DNA of 64,000 nucleotides from Blastococcus sp. TBT05-19 (GCF_003319095.1 NZ_QOHI01000003.1:310001-374000), one strand, 5' to 3'; shown: positions 33,151 through 43,800, counted from the first letter of the stretch. The notes: generated by a model from the sequence alone, not told the origin. Made by a program: numbers and translations.

Positions 33151-35367
33151 CTACAGCTGCCGGTCCAGGAACTGCCCGAGGGTCCGCGAGAACGTGCTCG
33201 TGACGTGGCTCCCGTCGGAGTAGACGATCACGCCGCCGATGAGCGTGTGGCAGGTCTGCGCGTCGCAGAAGGCGTCGGTCAGGTCGAGGACCGAGACCCG
33301 CTCGTCGCCCATGGCGAGGGCGGCGTCGGCGAGGTGGTCGGGAGCCACGCGCACCGCACGAGGACCGGCGCAGGGGTCATCGGCTCCGACGGCGTTCGCG
33401 ACGCAGTCGGGGACGTTGAACTCGAGGGTCTTCAGCTCGCCCAGGTGCACACCGCCGGTCGTGGGCACGGCGCGGACCACGTGCACCTGCTTGCCGGCCT
33501 CGGCCAGCATCCGCAGAGGCGCCTGGGCGGCCTCGACGGGGATGCCGTCGAGCAGCGTCCCGTCGTCCTCCGCCCACTTGTAGATGTCGTTGCGGTAGCT
33601 GGTGAACACGCGGGTGATCGACTCGTCCTGGGCGATCTGCTCGAGTGCGTTCTGCGACCAGCCGCCGCACGCGGTGGCCTCGTCCAGCGGCATGCCGGGC
33701 CCGAGCATGCGATCGGTGCCGAGCGCCGGGCAGCCGAACTTGAAGTAGGTGACCACCGCCCAGTCGCGGTCCTCGGCCACCTCCTGGAAAGCCTCGTAGA
33801 GGCTCGCGGTGTGCGAGTCGCCGATGAGCGCGACCGTCTCCGTGGGGGTCGAACTGCCGAAGCGACACGTCCTGGGAGTCGTATCGGTGCCGCCCTGCGC
33901 GCACTGCAGGCCGTCCGAGGCATCGGACTTGGCGAAGATCGGGTTGGCTGCATCGCCCTGGTTGGCGAAGGGATCGGCGCAGTCGCGCCCCGGGAGCATC
34001 GCGCCGGCCCCGAAGCAGGGGTCCGAGCTGCTCGCGGCCGCCTGCGCGGCCACCTCGGCCTGCGCGACGGAGTTCCCCACGTGCAGCCAGCCGGCCGCGG
34101 CGACGGCGACGACGGCAGCCGTGGCGACCGCCGTGGCCAGGAAGGTGGTGCCCGTCCCGCGCCGGGCCAGGAAGGTGCCGGTGCGCACCGGGTCCTCGAC
34201 CCAGATCTTGGTGAGGTAGCCGGCGACCAGCGTCGCCACGACGATGCCCGCCTTCGACGTCGTCCCGAGCGGGTGGCCCAGCGCGAACGGCAGGATCACG
34301 ACCAGCGGCCAGTGCCACAGGTAGGCGGAGTAGGAGATGTCGCCGAGGAAGCGGACCGGGCCGAAGTCGGCGAGCTTCGTCGGGCTCCAGTCGCCCTGCG
34401 GCGCGCCGGCCCAGATGACCGCCACGGTGCCGAGCACGGGGAGCAGGGCCGCCGTCCCCGGGAAGGGGGTCTCGGCGGTGTACGCGAACGCGGCGTAGGC
34501 GATCGCGCCGAAACCGGCCCACGAGACGACCGTGCGGAGCCGGTGCCGGCCCGCCGGGGGAGTGGCCGCCCACACCGCGAGCAGGCCACCGAGCCCGAAC
34601 TCCCAGGCGCGCGCGGGAGTGGTGAAGTAGGCGTCCGGCGGGGAGGTCTGGGTGGTCCAGAGGGAGTAGGCGAACGAGCCCGCGGTCAGCACGCCGAACA
34701 CCGCCGCGATCGCCGCGCGCCGGTGGACCCGCAGCCGGCTCGCGAGCCAGACCGAGCCGACGACCAGCAGCGGCCAGAGCAGGTAGAACTGCTCCTCCGT
34801 GGCCAGCGACCAGTAGTGCTGCGCGGGCGAGGCGACGTTGTGCGCGGCCAGGTAGTCGACCGCGTCCCAGGCCAGCACCCAGTTCTCCAGGTAGATCGCC
34901 GAGGCGCCGATCTCCCGCAGCCAGCCCTGCCAGTACGTCTGCGGGACCCAGAGCACCGTCGCGGCGGCCGAGGCGAGCAGGACGAGCAGCGATGCGGGGA
35001 GGAGCCGCCGGGCCCGGCGGGCCCAGAACCTCGCCAGCTGGATGCGCTGCGTCCGCTCCACCTCCCGCAGGAGGTGGCCGGAGATGAGGAAGCCCGAGAC
35101 GACGAAGAAGACGTCGACGCCGACGTAGCCGCCGGGCATCCGCAGCGGCACCACGTGGTAGATCACGACCAGGGAGACGGCGAGGGCGCGCAGCGCCTGG
35201 ATCTCGACCCGGACGCCCGACGTCGCCTCGGCGCGCGGCGCGGGGCGCGCAGGCCGGGCGGGAGCCCGGCCGACGTCGACAGCGGGGATCCGGGCCGTCA
35301 GGTCGTCCGCCGGCGGCATCTGCACGCCGGTGCCTCGCTCGATGGTCGTCTCCCGGTGAACCGGCAC
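33151..35367 (-). CDS. OafA-type acyltransferase with C-terminal SGNH domain
   Basis: The protein has 738 residues. After a disordered N-terminus, an acyltransferase-3 domain of about 10 membrane helices begins EIQALRALAVSLVVIYH, with GYVGVDVFFVVSGFLI and an EEQFYLLWPLL motif. The C-terminal third is an extracytoplasmic SGNH domain with GDSHTASLY (catalytic Ser) and a SDGSHVT block (Asp/His). Such two-domain proteins move acetyl groups across the membrane onto surface polysaccharides or peptidoglycan. GTG at 35367 has a GAGGG site. It converges on the six-gene operon and is divergent from the second YfhO-like gene. Confidence 0.93.
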   Translation of the reverse strand: MPVHRETTIERGTGVQMPPADDLTARIPAVDVGRAPARPARPAPRAEATSGVRVEIQALRALAVSLVVIYHVVPLRMPGGYVGVDVFFVVSGFLISGHLLREVERTQRIQLARFWARRARRLLPASLLVLLASAAATVLWVPQTYWQGWLREIGASAIYLENWVLAWDAVDYLAAHNVASPAQHYWSLATEEQFYLLWPLLVVGSVWLASRLRVHRRAAIAAVFGVLTAGSFAYSLWTTQTSPPDAYFTTPARAWEFGLGGLLAVWAATPPAGRHRLRTVVSWAGFGAIAYAAFAYTAETPFPGTAALLPVLGTVAVIWAGAPQGDWSPTKLADFGPVRFLGDISYSAYLWHWPLVVILPFALGHPLGTTSKAGIVVATLVAGYLTKIWVEDPVRTGTFLARRGTGTTFLATAVATAAVVAVAAAGWLHVGNSVAQAEVAAQAAASSSDPCFGAGAMLPGRDCADPFANQGDAANPIFAKSDASDGLQCAQGGTDTTPRTCRFGSSTPTETVALIGDSHTASLYEAFQEVAEDRDWAVVTYFKFGCPALGTDRMLGPGMPLDEATACGGWSQNALEQIAQDESITRVFTSYRNDIYKWAEDDGTLLDGIPVEAAQAPLRMLAEAGKQVHVVRAVPTTGGVHLGELKTLEFNVPDCVANAVGADDPCAGPRAVRVAPDHLADAALAMGDERVSVLDLTDAFCDAQTCHTLIGGVIVYSDGSHVTSTFSRTLGQFLDRQL

Positions 35368-35778
35368 GCTGCCCTCATCTCACGTCCGTGGGGGCCCCAC
35401 GGCCCAACTGCTCGTCGATCGGTGCGCGGCGTCCGCCGGCGCCGACGCTCCCGTGCCAGGAGTCGTCCGGACCGCCCGCTCGCCGCGGCGGAACAGGTGG
35501 CGCTCGGCGCGGCCGCCCGAAGCGGCACGACCCGACCTTCTGTTCACTCGAACTGTAACGAAACGGAGACGAAAAAGTACCGATCGTGACGAGAGGCCAG
35601 ACACTCGGAGGAGGTCCTGCACCGTCCGTCCCACGCGACACGGTGCGGGGCGCCTCCTCGCGGCGCCTGGCTATCGTCGTCCGCAGCAGCCGCGTCGCCC
35701 GGGCCCGTACCGGGGACAGCGTCCACGCCTCGCGCCGTCGTCCGGCTCCCGTGCGCGTGCGCCCCGAACGGAGTCCTC
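35368..35778. promoter_or_regulatory. Divergent promoter region with an AT-rich patch
   Basis: This 411-bp region lies between the minus-strand OafA gene and the plus-strand YfhO-like gene. A conspicuous AT-rich patch at about 35535-35590 (for example ACTGTAACGAAACGGAGACG) contrasts with the surrounding GC-rich sequence and probably holds promoters. No gene is supported here. Confidence 0.45.
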
Positions 35779-38136
35779 ATGAGCCTGTCCCGGCCGATCA
35801 CCGAGCCGCCGACCGACGATGCGCGCGGCATCGGGGCGGCGGGCCGGGTGCCGACGACGGTCCCGGACCCGGACGGCGGGAGGACGGGAACCGGTCGGCG
35901 GCCGGGGCTGTGGGCCTTCCCGCTCTACCTGGCCGTGCAGCTGTGCCTGCTGGCCGTGCTGCGCGCCGTGGCGCCGCGCTTCTTCTGGTTCGACGACGCC
36001 CAGATCCAGTTCATGCCCATGTACTGGTGGCTCGGCCGGCAGCTGGGCGACGGCTCCCTGCCGTTGCTGGACCCGGACCAGGGCATGGCCGGGAACCTGA
36101 CCGCGGACATGCAGAACGGGACGCTGGACGTCCTCCGCTGGCCGTTCATGGTGTGGGCCGGGGACCAGCAGGACCTGGTCCTCGTGTCCACCGTCCACGG
36201 CTGGCTGTGCCTCCTCGTCCTGGGGGCGGCTGCCCTCGCGCTCCTGCTGAACCACCACGTGCGGCCCGCGCTGGCGGTCGCGACCGCGATCGGGGTCACG
36301 ACCGGCGGGTTCCTCCTCTGGTACGGACCGGCCTGGACGCCGTCGATGTGGAGCCTCGCCGCGCTCGTCTGGCTGTGGGCCGCACTCAGCTCGCGACGCT
36401 GGTACGGCGTCCTCGGGGTGGGGCTCGCCTTCGCCGCGGCGGTGGGCGCCGGGAACCCCTACATCTGGCCGCTGCTCCCGGTCCTGGTCGCCTGCCAGGC
36501 CTACGAGCGCTGGCGCGTCGGCGGGCGTGCGGTCCTCCGGGAGCGCCGGACGTGGGCGACCGTCGTCGCGCTGCTGGCGGGGACGGTGCTCAGCGCACCC
36601 ACGCTGGTGAACGCCCTCGACGTCGCGCCGTGGATGTGGCGCCTGCCGCCCGCGGCGACGATCGGCGCCGCGGGCACCGGCACCAACCTGCTGGACATCC
36701 TGGTCGGCGGCACGACCCTGCTGAACGCCTCGAGCCTCCCCATCTTCAGCACCACGGTCATCGCCCTGCCCCTGGTGGCGCTGGTCGACTGGCGGCGGGC
36801 CGTGCGCGGTCCCGGCGTGGTGACGGCCGCCTGCCTGTGGATCGCCGCGGTGCTGTGGACCCAGCTCCCCGACTACTTCCTGGTCTTCCGCATCCCCTTC
36901 CGCCTGCTCTCGGTCGTCCAGGTCGCCTTCGGGCTGCTCGTCGTCCTCGCCCTCACCGCGGCTACGACGCTCACCCGGCGCCGGGTCGCCGTCGCCGCGG
37001 GGCTCGTCGGTCTGCAGTTCGTCGTCGCGATGATGCGGTCCCCGGTCCTCTGGCGCTGGCACGTCATCGCCCTGCTGCTCGCGCTGGCGGGTCTCGCGGC
37101 CGTCGTCCTCCTCCTGCGCTCCGGCGCTCCGGCTCTCCGGCCCGCCTCCCGGCGCTGGGTGCGCCCGGCAGCGGCCGCGACGGTGCTCGCGGTGTGCGCG
37201 TCGGCGCTGCCCCTGCAGCTCGGGCTGCAGTCGACCGTCCAGGAGCGGTACGAGCTGATCGTCCTGGACGAGGACCAGGAGGGCGTCCCGATCTACCGGC
37301 CCCAGTCGGGTGGCAACGACGTCGGGACGACCGTGGAGGAGTTCCGGCAGAACTCCTTCGCGACCGACACCTCCCTCACCGTCTACGCCTTCCGGGCCTT
37401 CGACGACTTCGACGACCGGGGCTGGGACCAGGGGGTGCTGGGCGGGAACCTCAACCTGCTGGCCGGCTTCCGGCCCGGGTACGGGTCCCTGGCGGTCTGG
37501 CCCGAGGGCGTCCAGCGGTACGTCCGAGCCGACTACCAGAGCTCGCTGGACCCGAAGCAGCGGGCCTGGTTCCGGGTCCCGGAGGGGGCGGACGTCCCCT
37601 GGCTGGACATCCTGTCGTCGAACCGCGTGCTGCTCGGCGTCGAGGGTGCGGTGCCCCTGTCGATCGGCACCTACTTCGCGAAGAACTGGGACCAGGGGGA
37701 GACCCGCGACGGCTGGACGGAGTACGTGCGTCGCGAGCCGCTGCCCGGCCGGGTCGGTCTGGCCCCGACCGGAGGTGTCTCCGTGGAGGACGCGGCACCG
37801 AACGACGGCGTGGCCACGCTCGGCGAGCCGCTGGAGAGCTACACCGTGTCGACCGGTGACGACGAGGGGCGCCTGGTCTTCCGGACGCCCTACTGGAACG
37901 GCTTCCGGGCGACCCTGGACGGCCGGCCCGTGGAGGTGTCGGCCTTCGCCGACGCGGTGCTGCAGGTGGAGCTCCCCGCCGGCGTGGACTCCGGCCGGCT
38001 CGAGATCTTCTTCGAGCCGATCGGCGCGCGGGTGCTCCCGTGGTGCACCGGGCTCGGCGCGCTCCTCCTCGTGGTGGCGGTGGGTACGGGCCTGCGCCGC
38101 GAGCGCCGGGCCGGGGCGGACCTCCCCGCACGCTGA
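35779..38136 (+). CDS. YfhO-like polytopic membrane protein (paralogue of 25989)
   Basis: This 785-residue protein has the same plan as the protein at 25989. The first outer loop carries D72-D73 (FFWFDDAQIQF), then MYWWLGR and LLDPDQGMAGN, many membrane helices, an extracytoplasmic beta domain ending in a WNGFRATLDGRPVEV segment, and a last helix. It is probably a second GT-C glycosyltransferase that uses a lipid-linked sugar. ATG 35779 is the natural start. Unlike its paralogue it is not followed by gtrA, so it may share the flippase at 28310 or take another donor. Confidence 0.78.
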   Translation: MSLSRPITEPPTDDARGIGAAGRVPTTVPDPDGGRTGTGRRPGLWAFPLYLAVQLCLLAVLRAVAPRFFWFDDAQIQFMPMYWWLGRQLGDGSLPLLDPDQGMAGNLTADMQNGTLDVLRWPFMVWAGDQQDLVLVSTVHGWLCLLVLGAAALALLLNHHVRPALAVATAIGVTTGGFLLWYGPAWTPSMWSLAALVWLWAALSSRRWYGVLGVGLAFAAAVGAGNPYIWPLLPVLVACQAYERWRVGGRAVLRERRTWATVVALLAGTVLSAPTLVNALDVAPWMWRLPPAATIGAAGTGTNLLDILVGGTTLLNASSLPIFSTTVIALPLVALVDWRRAVRGPGVVTAACLWIAAVLWTQLPDYFLVFRIPFRLLSVVQVAFGLLVVLALTAATTLTRRRVAVAAGLVGLQFVVAMMRSPVLWRWHVIALLLALAGLAAVVLLLRSGAPALRPASRRWVRPAAAATVLAVCASALPLQLGLQSTVQERYELIVLDEDQEGVPIYRPQSGGNDVGTTVEEFRQNSFATDTSLTVYAFRAFDDFDDRGWDQGVLGGNLNLLAGFRPGYGSLAVWPEGVQRYVRADYQSSLDPKQRAWFRVPEGADVPWLDILSSNRVLLGVEGAVPLSIGTYFAKNWDQGETRDGWTEYVRREPLPGRVGLAPTGGVSVEDAAPNDGVATLGEPLESYTVSTGDDEGRLVFRTPYWNGFRATLDGRPVEVSAFADAVLQVELPAGVDSGRLEIFFEPIGARVLPWCTGLGALLLVVAVGTGLRRERRAGADLPAR

Positions 38137-38189
38137 CGTCCGTCCCCCGGGGGCCCGGGCGCCGTCCGGCCCTCTGGGACACTGTGCCG

Positions 38190-38867
38190 GTGTTCCGCAC
38201 CGCGTCCCGTCCTCGTCCCCTCGGCCGCGGAGCGGTCCTCGTCGCTGCCGTCGGCACCCTCCTCGCGGGGTGCTCCAGCGGCGGTGACCAGGGCCCGGAT
38301 CCCGCGCCACCGGCGGCCGGGGCGGGGGCCGACGTCCGGCTCGCGGTGATCGGCGACTCCATCACCCAGGCGGACGGCGACGTCCCGCGCGGGAGGATCG
38401 GGCCGACGTCCTGGCTGCACACCGCCACCGGTCAGGGGACGCGCCTCGCCGGGGGCTGGGCCCGCGCCGGCGCGACGACCGAGGACATGGTGGCCGCCGC
38501 GACCCCGGTCGACGCGGACGTCCTGGTGGTCCTCGCCGGCACCAACGACCCGCGCTCCGGGATCTCCGGCGAGGCGACCGCCGACAACATCCGTGCCGTC
38601 GTGGACCGCGTGGGCGTCGAGCAGGTGGTGATCTCGGCGGTACCTCCGCGGGACGCCGCACCGGAGATCGCGGTGGCGACCAACGAGGTGCTCGCCGAGC
38701 TGGCCGACGACGAGGGGTGGGAGTTCGTCGACGCGATGGAGGACGTGCGCGTGGACGACCGCTACGCCCCGGGCATGACCGACGACGGCATCCACCCGAC
38801 CGCCCGCGCCGCAGCGCTCATCGGCGAGGCGCTGGGCGAGGCGGTCGTGGCGGCAGCAGGGGACTGA
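38190..38867 (+). CDS. SGNH/GDSL hydrolase lipoprotein
   Basis: The protein has 225 residues. It has a lipoprotein signal ending LLAGC, a short Gly/Pro/Ala linker, then an SGNH esterase domain: VIGDSIT (catalytic Ser), GTND (block III) and DGIHPT (Asp/His). It probably removes acyl groups from an envelope glycan or lipid, and may balance the OafA-type enzyme nearby. GTG at 38190 is preferred; GTG at 38184 is possible. The stop lies in a hairpin shared with the LCP gene. Confidence 0.85.
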   Translation: MFRTASRPRPLGRGAVLVAAVGTLLAGCSSGGDQGPDPAPPAAGAGADVRLAVIGDSITQADGDVPRGRIGPTSWLHTATGQGTRLAGGWARAGATTEDMVAAATPVDADVLVVLAGTNDPRSGISGEATADNIRAVVDRVGVEQVVISAVPPRDAAPEIAVATNEVLAELADDEGWEFVDAMEDVRVDDRYAPGMTDDGIHPTARAAALIGEALGEAVVAAAGD

Positions 38868-38885
38868 CCGGCAGCGCCGGTCAGT
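38863..38885. terminator. Hairpin containing both convergent stop codons
   Basis: A 10-bp perfect stem (ACTGACCGGC, 38863-38872 with 38876-38885) with a 3-nt loop contains the TGA of the GDSL gene (38865-38867) and the TGA of the LCP gene (38881-38883 on the plus strand). Confidence 0.75.
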
Positions 38886-40422
38886 TGATGCAGGTGGTGT
38901 CGGCCGCGGTGCGGGCGTCCGCGCCCGGGGTCTCCTCCGCCGGCGCGGCCGGGGTGACGGCCTGGCCGACCCCGTTGAAGTCGCTGCCGAGGATCACCTG
39001 CACGGTGCCGCTCGAGGGGTCCTGGCTCTCCTTCAGCACGGCGCCGGGGATGGCGGCGGCCACGGTGTTGGCCAGGTCCTCGTCGCCGGCGACGTAGCGG
39101 ATCTCGGTCTGCGCGAAGTCCATCGAGGCGGCGTTGCCCGTGGAGCCGACCGGGAAGCCCGCGGCGGAGAGGGCGGCGGACGCCTTGGCGGCCAGGCCCG
39201 AGGTGCCCGAGCCGTTGAAGATGTCGACCGGGACCTGCGCGGGGGCGACGGTCGCCGGGGCCTCGGTGGTCGCGGGCGCCGCAGGCTCGGGCGTCGCGGA
39301 GAGGTCGGCGAAGAAGTCGTGCAGCGTGTCCTCGTCCTCGAGCCGGATGATCGACCGGTTCTGCGCGTCCCGGTCGGTGCCGACGTAGGGGATCGTCTGG
39401 AACTCGATGCTGCCCGCGGTCACCGACTGCATCTGCTCGGCGAGCTGGAGCAGGTCGAGGTTCTTGTCCACGGTGAGCGACTCGGCAGCGGCCTGCACCA
39501 GCTCGCGCTGCTTGCCGAGGTCGAGCAGCACCTCGTCGGACAGCATCTTGCGGAGCACGCCGGCGATGAAGACCTGCTGCCGGATGATCCGGTCGAAGTC
39601 GCCGCGGGGCAGCTCGTGGCGCTGGCGCACGAACTTCAGCGCCTCGGCGCCGCTGATCGTCTGCGGCCCGGCGGCGAACACCGCGCCGGAGTAGAAGGAG
39701 TCGTCGACGGCCTGGCAGAGGTTGACCTCGACCCCGCCCACGACCGAGCTCAGGTTGAAGAAGCCGAGCAGGTCGACCTCGGCGTAGTGGTCGATCTTCA
39801 GCCCGGTGAGCTGGCTGATCGTGCGGACCAGCAGCTGGGCGCCGGAGGCCTGCTTGGCGTTCTCCGCGGCCTCCTCGTCGACCTCGGCGTAGCCGTAGGC
39901 GTAGGCGGCGTTGAGCTTGTCCTTGCCGTAGCCGGGGATGTCGACGTAGGAGTCGCGCGGGAAGGAGACGAACGAGGCCCGGGACCCGTCGGCGGGCACG
40001 TGCACCAGGATCATCGTGTCGGTGTTGACGCCCGAGTCGGTTCCGGCGTTGAGCTGCGCCAGCTGCTCCTCGGACAGCGAGCTGCGGCTGTCGTTGCCGA
40101 CCAGCAGCAGGTTCATCGCCGCGCCGGCGTTCCCGGAGCCCTCGTTGCCGTCGGTCGGGATCGCATCGGTGCGGTTGACGGTCGCCGAGGCGACCTGTCC
40201 GAGGTACCAGCCCCACCCGGAACCCGCGAGCAGGGCCGCCGACAGGAGACCGGCCACCACCCGGGCGGTGACCGCGGCGCGACCGCCACGACGGCCGGGG
40301 GTGCGCGGCTCGCCGGCGTCGCCACCGGTGCGCGAGCGCGGCGGCAGGCCGGCTCGCGGGTCGAGGCGCGCGGGCAGCGAGCGGCCGGCGGGGCCGTCCT
40401 GCTGGTGGCGGTCTCGGCTCAC
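38881..40422 (-). CDS. LCP-family (LytR-CpsA-Psr) glycopolymer transferase
   Basis: The protein has 513 residues. It has a cytoplasmic basic N-terminus, one membrane helix (VVAGLLSAALLAGSGWGWYLG), and an LCP domain with LLLVGNDSR, VSFPRDSYVDIPG and RQRHELPRGDFDRIIRQQ (in part). A LytR_C domain of about 90 residues ends the protein, after a Pro/Ala/Thr linker. LCP enzymes attach lipid-linked polymers such as arabinogalactan to peptidoglycan. GTG at 40422 has a GAGGAA site; GTG at 40440 is also in frame. In M. tuberculosis the corresponding gene (Rv3267) lies near wbbL and manB, as here within 15 kb. Confidence 0.95.
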   Translation of the reverse strand: MSRDRHQQDGPAGRSLPARLDPRAGLPPRSRTGGDAGEPRTPGRRGGRAAVTARVVAGLLSAALLAGSGWGWYLGQVASATVNRTDAIPTDGNEGSGNAGAAMNLLLVGNDSRSSLSEEQLAQLNAGTDSGVNTDTMILVHVPADGSRASFVSFPRDSYVDIPGYGKDKLNAAYAYGYAEVDEEAAENAKQASGAQLLVRTISQLTGLKIDHYAEVDLLGFFNLSSVVGGVEVNLCQAVDDSFYSGAVFAAGPQTISGAEALKFVRQRHELPRGDFDRIIRQQVFIAGVLRKMLSDEVLLDLGKQRELVQAAAESLTVDKNLDLLQLAEQMQSVTAGSIEFQTIPYVGTDRDAQNRSIIRLEDEDTLHDFFADLSATPEPAAPATTEAPATVAPAQVPVDIFNGSGTSGLAAKASAALSAAGFPVGSTGNAASMDFAQTEIRYVAGDEDLANTVAAAIPGAVLKESQDPSSGTVQVILGSDFNGVGQAVTPAAPAEETPGADARTAADTTCIN

Positions 40423-40824
40423 GGTGAATTCCTCACTCACGGGGGATCGGCCCCGCGACGGGGGCGTCGGCGCGGCCTCGGGGCCGATCGGCGCTGACCG
40501 GCTCGGCGCCGTCGACGGGCGCCCGGAACGGGCGGACGACGGGCTTCAGACGGGTTCGATCGTAGCCAGGACGGGGCGGGACGGACCGGTTCCGACACCC
40601 ACCCCGGGAACCCGGCAGACCGTCTGGTCCCCGGCGTGCGCACGCGTCCCACCCGTCACACCGGTCACCGCCGCGGGTGCGACCGTGGACCGCGACAGCC
40701 TGCCCGGGACCGCGTCGACTTCTCGGGGTGTCGACTCAAGTCGCCCCGTTCCCTGACGATGTTCCCAGGTGGACGCCTGCGCCCCGATCGGGCGCGGACC
40801 ACCGCACCACCGGAGGACAATTTC
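40423..40824. promoter_or_regulatory. Divergent LCP / amidase intergenic region
   Basis: This 402-bp region is without a supported gene and must carry both promoters. It ends with CGGAGGACAATTTC, where GGAGG is the ribosome site for the amidase gene. No other motif stands out. Confidence 0.4.
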
Positions 40825-43800
40825 GTGCGCCGACTGACCGCCGGGCTCATCGCCTTCGTCGCCATCGCCGGCCTCGTGCTGGTCCTGCCGGTGTACTCGT
40901 CGCCGACCCCCGAGCCGGTGCCCGTGCCCGTGGCCAGCTCCGAGATCGAGCTGGGGTCCCTGGAGGCGCCGGTCGGTGCCGCCGAGGTGCAGGAGGGGAC
41001 GACCGCCCCGGTCGACGGCGTGAGCGACACCGCGCCGGTGCTCACCGTGACCCGCACGGACGTCGACGAGTTCTCGCTGGTCGGCGTGACGTGGGCGCAC
41101 GACCCGGCCGTCACCGACGTCCGTGCGCAGCTCCGGACGCAGGACGCCGCCGGCGCGTGGGGCGAGTGGACCGAGGTGGGCACGGACGACTCGGGTCCCG
41201 ACCCGGAGCAGCGACCCGGGGGCGGGCAGATCCGCGGTGGCACGGAGCCGTTGTGGACGGGGTCGAGCAGGGGCGTCGAGGTCGAGCTGGTGACGCGGTC
41301 GGGGGCGGCGCCCACCGACGTGCAGCTGGACCTGATCAGCTCCCCGGTGAGCCCGGCGGACACCGCGCTCGGGTCCCCTGACATCCAGGACACCGCGGAC
41401 GCCTCGATGGCGATGCCGAACGTGTACTCCCGCGCGCAGTGGGGCGCCGACGAGCGGATCCGCACCTGGGGCTCGGAGTACGCGCCGACGATCAAGGCCG
41501 CGACGCTGCACCACACCGCGGACTCGAACAACTACACGGCCGACCAGGTGCCGCAGATCATGCGCAACATCTACACGTACCACTCGCAGAAGCTGGGCTG
41601 GGGCGACATCGGCTACAACGTCGTCGTCGACAAGTTCGGCCGGCTCTGGGAGGGGCGCGCCGGCGGCCTGGCGAGCACCGTCATCGGTGCGCACGCCGGC
41701 GGCTTCAACACCGGGACGTTCGGCGTCTCGATGCTGGGCAACTACGACCTCGTCGCCACCCCGCAGCCGATGATCGACTCGGTCGCGGCGATCATCGCCT
41801 GGAAGTTCTCGCTCTACGGCGTGGACCCGGTCGGCAGCACGACGCTGGTGTCCGGTGGCGGTGGCACCTCGAGGTACGCGAAGGGCGTGGCCGCCACCGT
41901 GCCCACGATCTTCGGGCACCGCGACGTCGGCAGCACCGCCTGCCCGGGCCGGTACGGCTACGCACGCCTGGACGAGATCCGCGGCAAGACGAGCGGGATC
42001 CTCGGAGCGGTGGTCCCGCTGGTGCACCAGCGCTACGCCTCCGATGCCGAGGCCCGGAGGGTGCTCGGCGCGGTGACCTCGACGCCCGCGCGGACGCCGG
42101 ACGGCGGCGGTGCCTACGCGCACTACGCCAACGGCTCCATCTACGCCTCGTACGAGACCGCGGCGCACGTCGTCCGGGGTCCGGTCCGCGACCGCTGGAT
42201 CGCGCAGGGCTGGGAGACCGGCCCCCTCGGTTACCCGGTGTCGGACACGGTGTGCGGTCTCCGGGACGGTGGGTGCTTCCAGCGTTTCCAGGGTGGCTCG
42301 GTGTACTGGTCGCAGACGACAGGTGCGCGGGTGCTGTCCGGCGCGGTGCTGGACCGGTGGGGGGCGCAGGGCTGGGAGACCGGCGGGCTGGGGTACCCCA
42401 CGTCCGACGTGACGTCGATCCCCGGTGGGCAGTTCGCGCACTTCCAGGGCGGATCCGTCTACTGGTCGCAGCCGACCGGTGCGCGGGTGCTCTCCGGTGT
42501 CGTGCGGGACCGGTGGGCGGCGCAGGGCTGGGAGACCGGCTCGCTCGGCTACCCCACGACCGACGTCACGGCCATCGCCGGCGGCCTGTTCGTGCACTTC
42601 CAGGGCGGGTCCATCTACTGGACGCAGGCGACCGGTGCGCGGGCGCTGTCCGCGCCGGTGCGGGACCGGTGGGGGGCCCACGGCTGGGAGAACGGGCCGC
42701 TGGGGTTCCCGGCGGCCGACGCGGTGGCCACGCCGGGGGGCAAGGGGCAGGCCGTGCGCTTCGAGCGCGGCTGGATCTACTGGTCGCAGGCGGCCGGGGC
42801 GTGGCGGATCGACGGGCCGGTGCGCGACGCCTGGCTGGCCTCCGGTGCGGACGGCGGAACGCTGGGCATGCCGGTGGCCGATGCCCGGTCCAGCGCTGAT
42901 GGCGTGGCCTGGGTCGGCGACTTCCAGGGCGGGTCGGTGTCGGTGCACCCGGTGGCCGGCACGCACGTGCTGCCGTCGGCCGTGGCGGCGGCCTGGCGCG
43001 CCGAGGGCGGGGAGACCGGGACGCTCGGCTACCCCGTCAGCGACGCGGTGCCGACCGCTGACGGTCGGGCCGTGGTGGTGACCTTCCAGGGTGGCGAGAC
43101 GCACGCCACGGCCTCGGCCGGGCAGGTGCTGTCGGGGCCGGTGTTCGACCGGTACCGGGCTGCCGGTGGCCTGGAGGGCCCGCTGGGCCGGGCCACCACG
43201 GGCGTGACGGCGCTGCCCGACGGTGGGCGGTTCGCGCACTTCGAGGGCGGGTCGATCTACTGGACGCAGGCCACCGGGGCGCGGGTGCTGACCGGCGCGG
43301 TGCGAGACCGGTGGGCCGCGGGCGGCTGGGAGAACGGGCCGCTGGGTTACCCCACCTCGGACGTGACCGCGGTGGCCGGCGGCGGCCAGTACGCCCGGTT
43401 CCAGGGCGGGTCGATCTACTGGACGCAGGCGGCCGGGACGAAGGTGCTCACCGGTGCGGTGCGGGACCGCTACGAGGCGGCCGGTGGTGCGTCCAGCACC
43501 CTGGGGCTGCCGCTCAGCGACGTGACCGCGTTGCCCGGGGGTGGGCGGTTCGCCCACTTCCAGGGCGGGTCGGTCTACTGGACCCAGGCCACCGGTGCGC
43601 GGGTGCTCTCCGGTGCGGTGCGCGACCGGTGGGCGGCGCAGGGCTGGGAGAACGGGCCGCTGGGCTTCCCGACCTCCGACGCGACCACGCTGGCCGGCGG
43701 CGGGCAGTACGCCCACTTCCAGAACGGCTCGGTGTACTGGTCCTCGGGCACGGGGGCGCACGTGGTCTCCGGCGCGGTGCGCGACCGGTGGGCGGCGGCG

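Noticed and set aside
35671-38310. 879-codon minus-strand frame opposite the second YfhO-like gene
   Set aside because: No signal, domain or sensible composition; the plus-strand membrane protein has clear helices and paralogue similarity.
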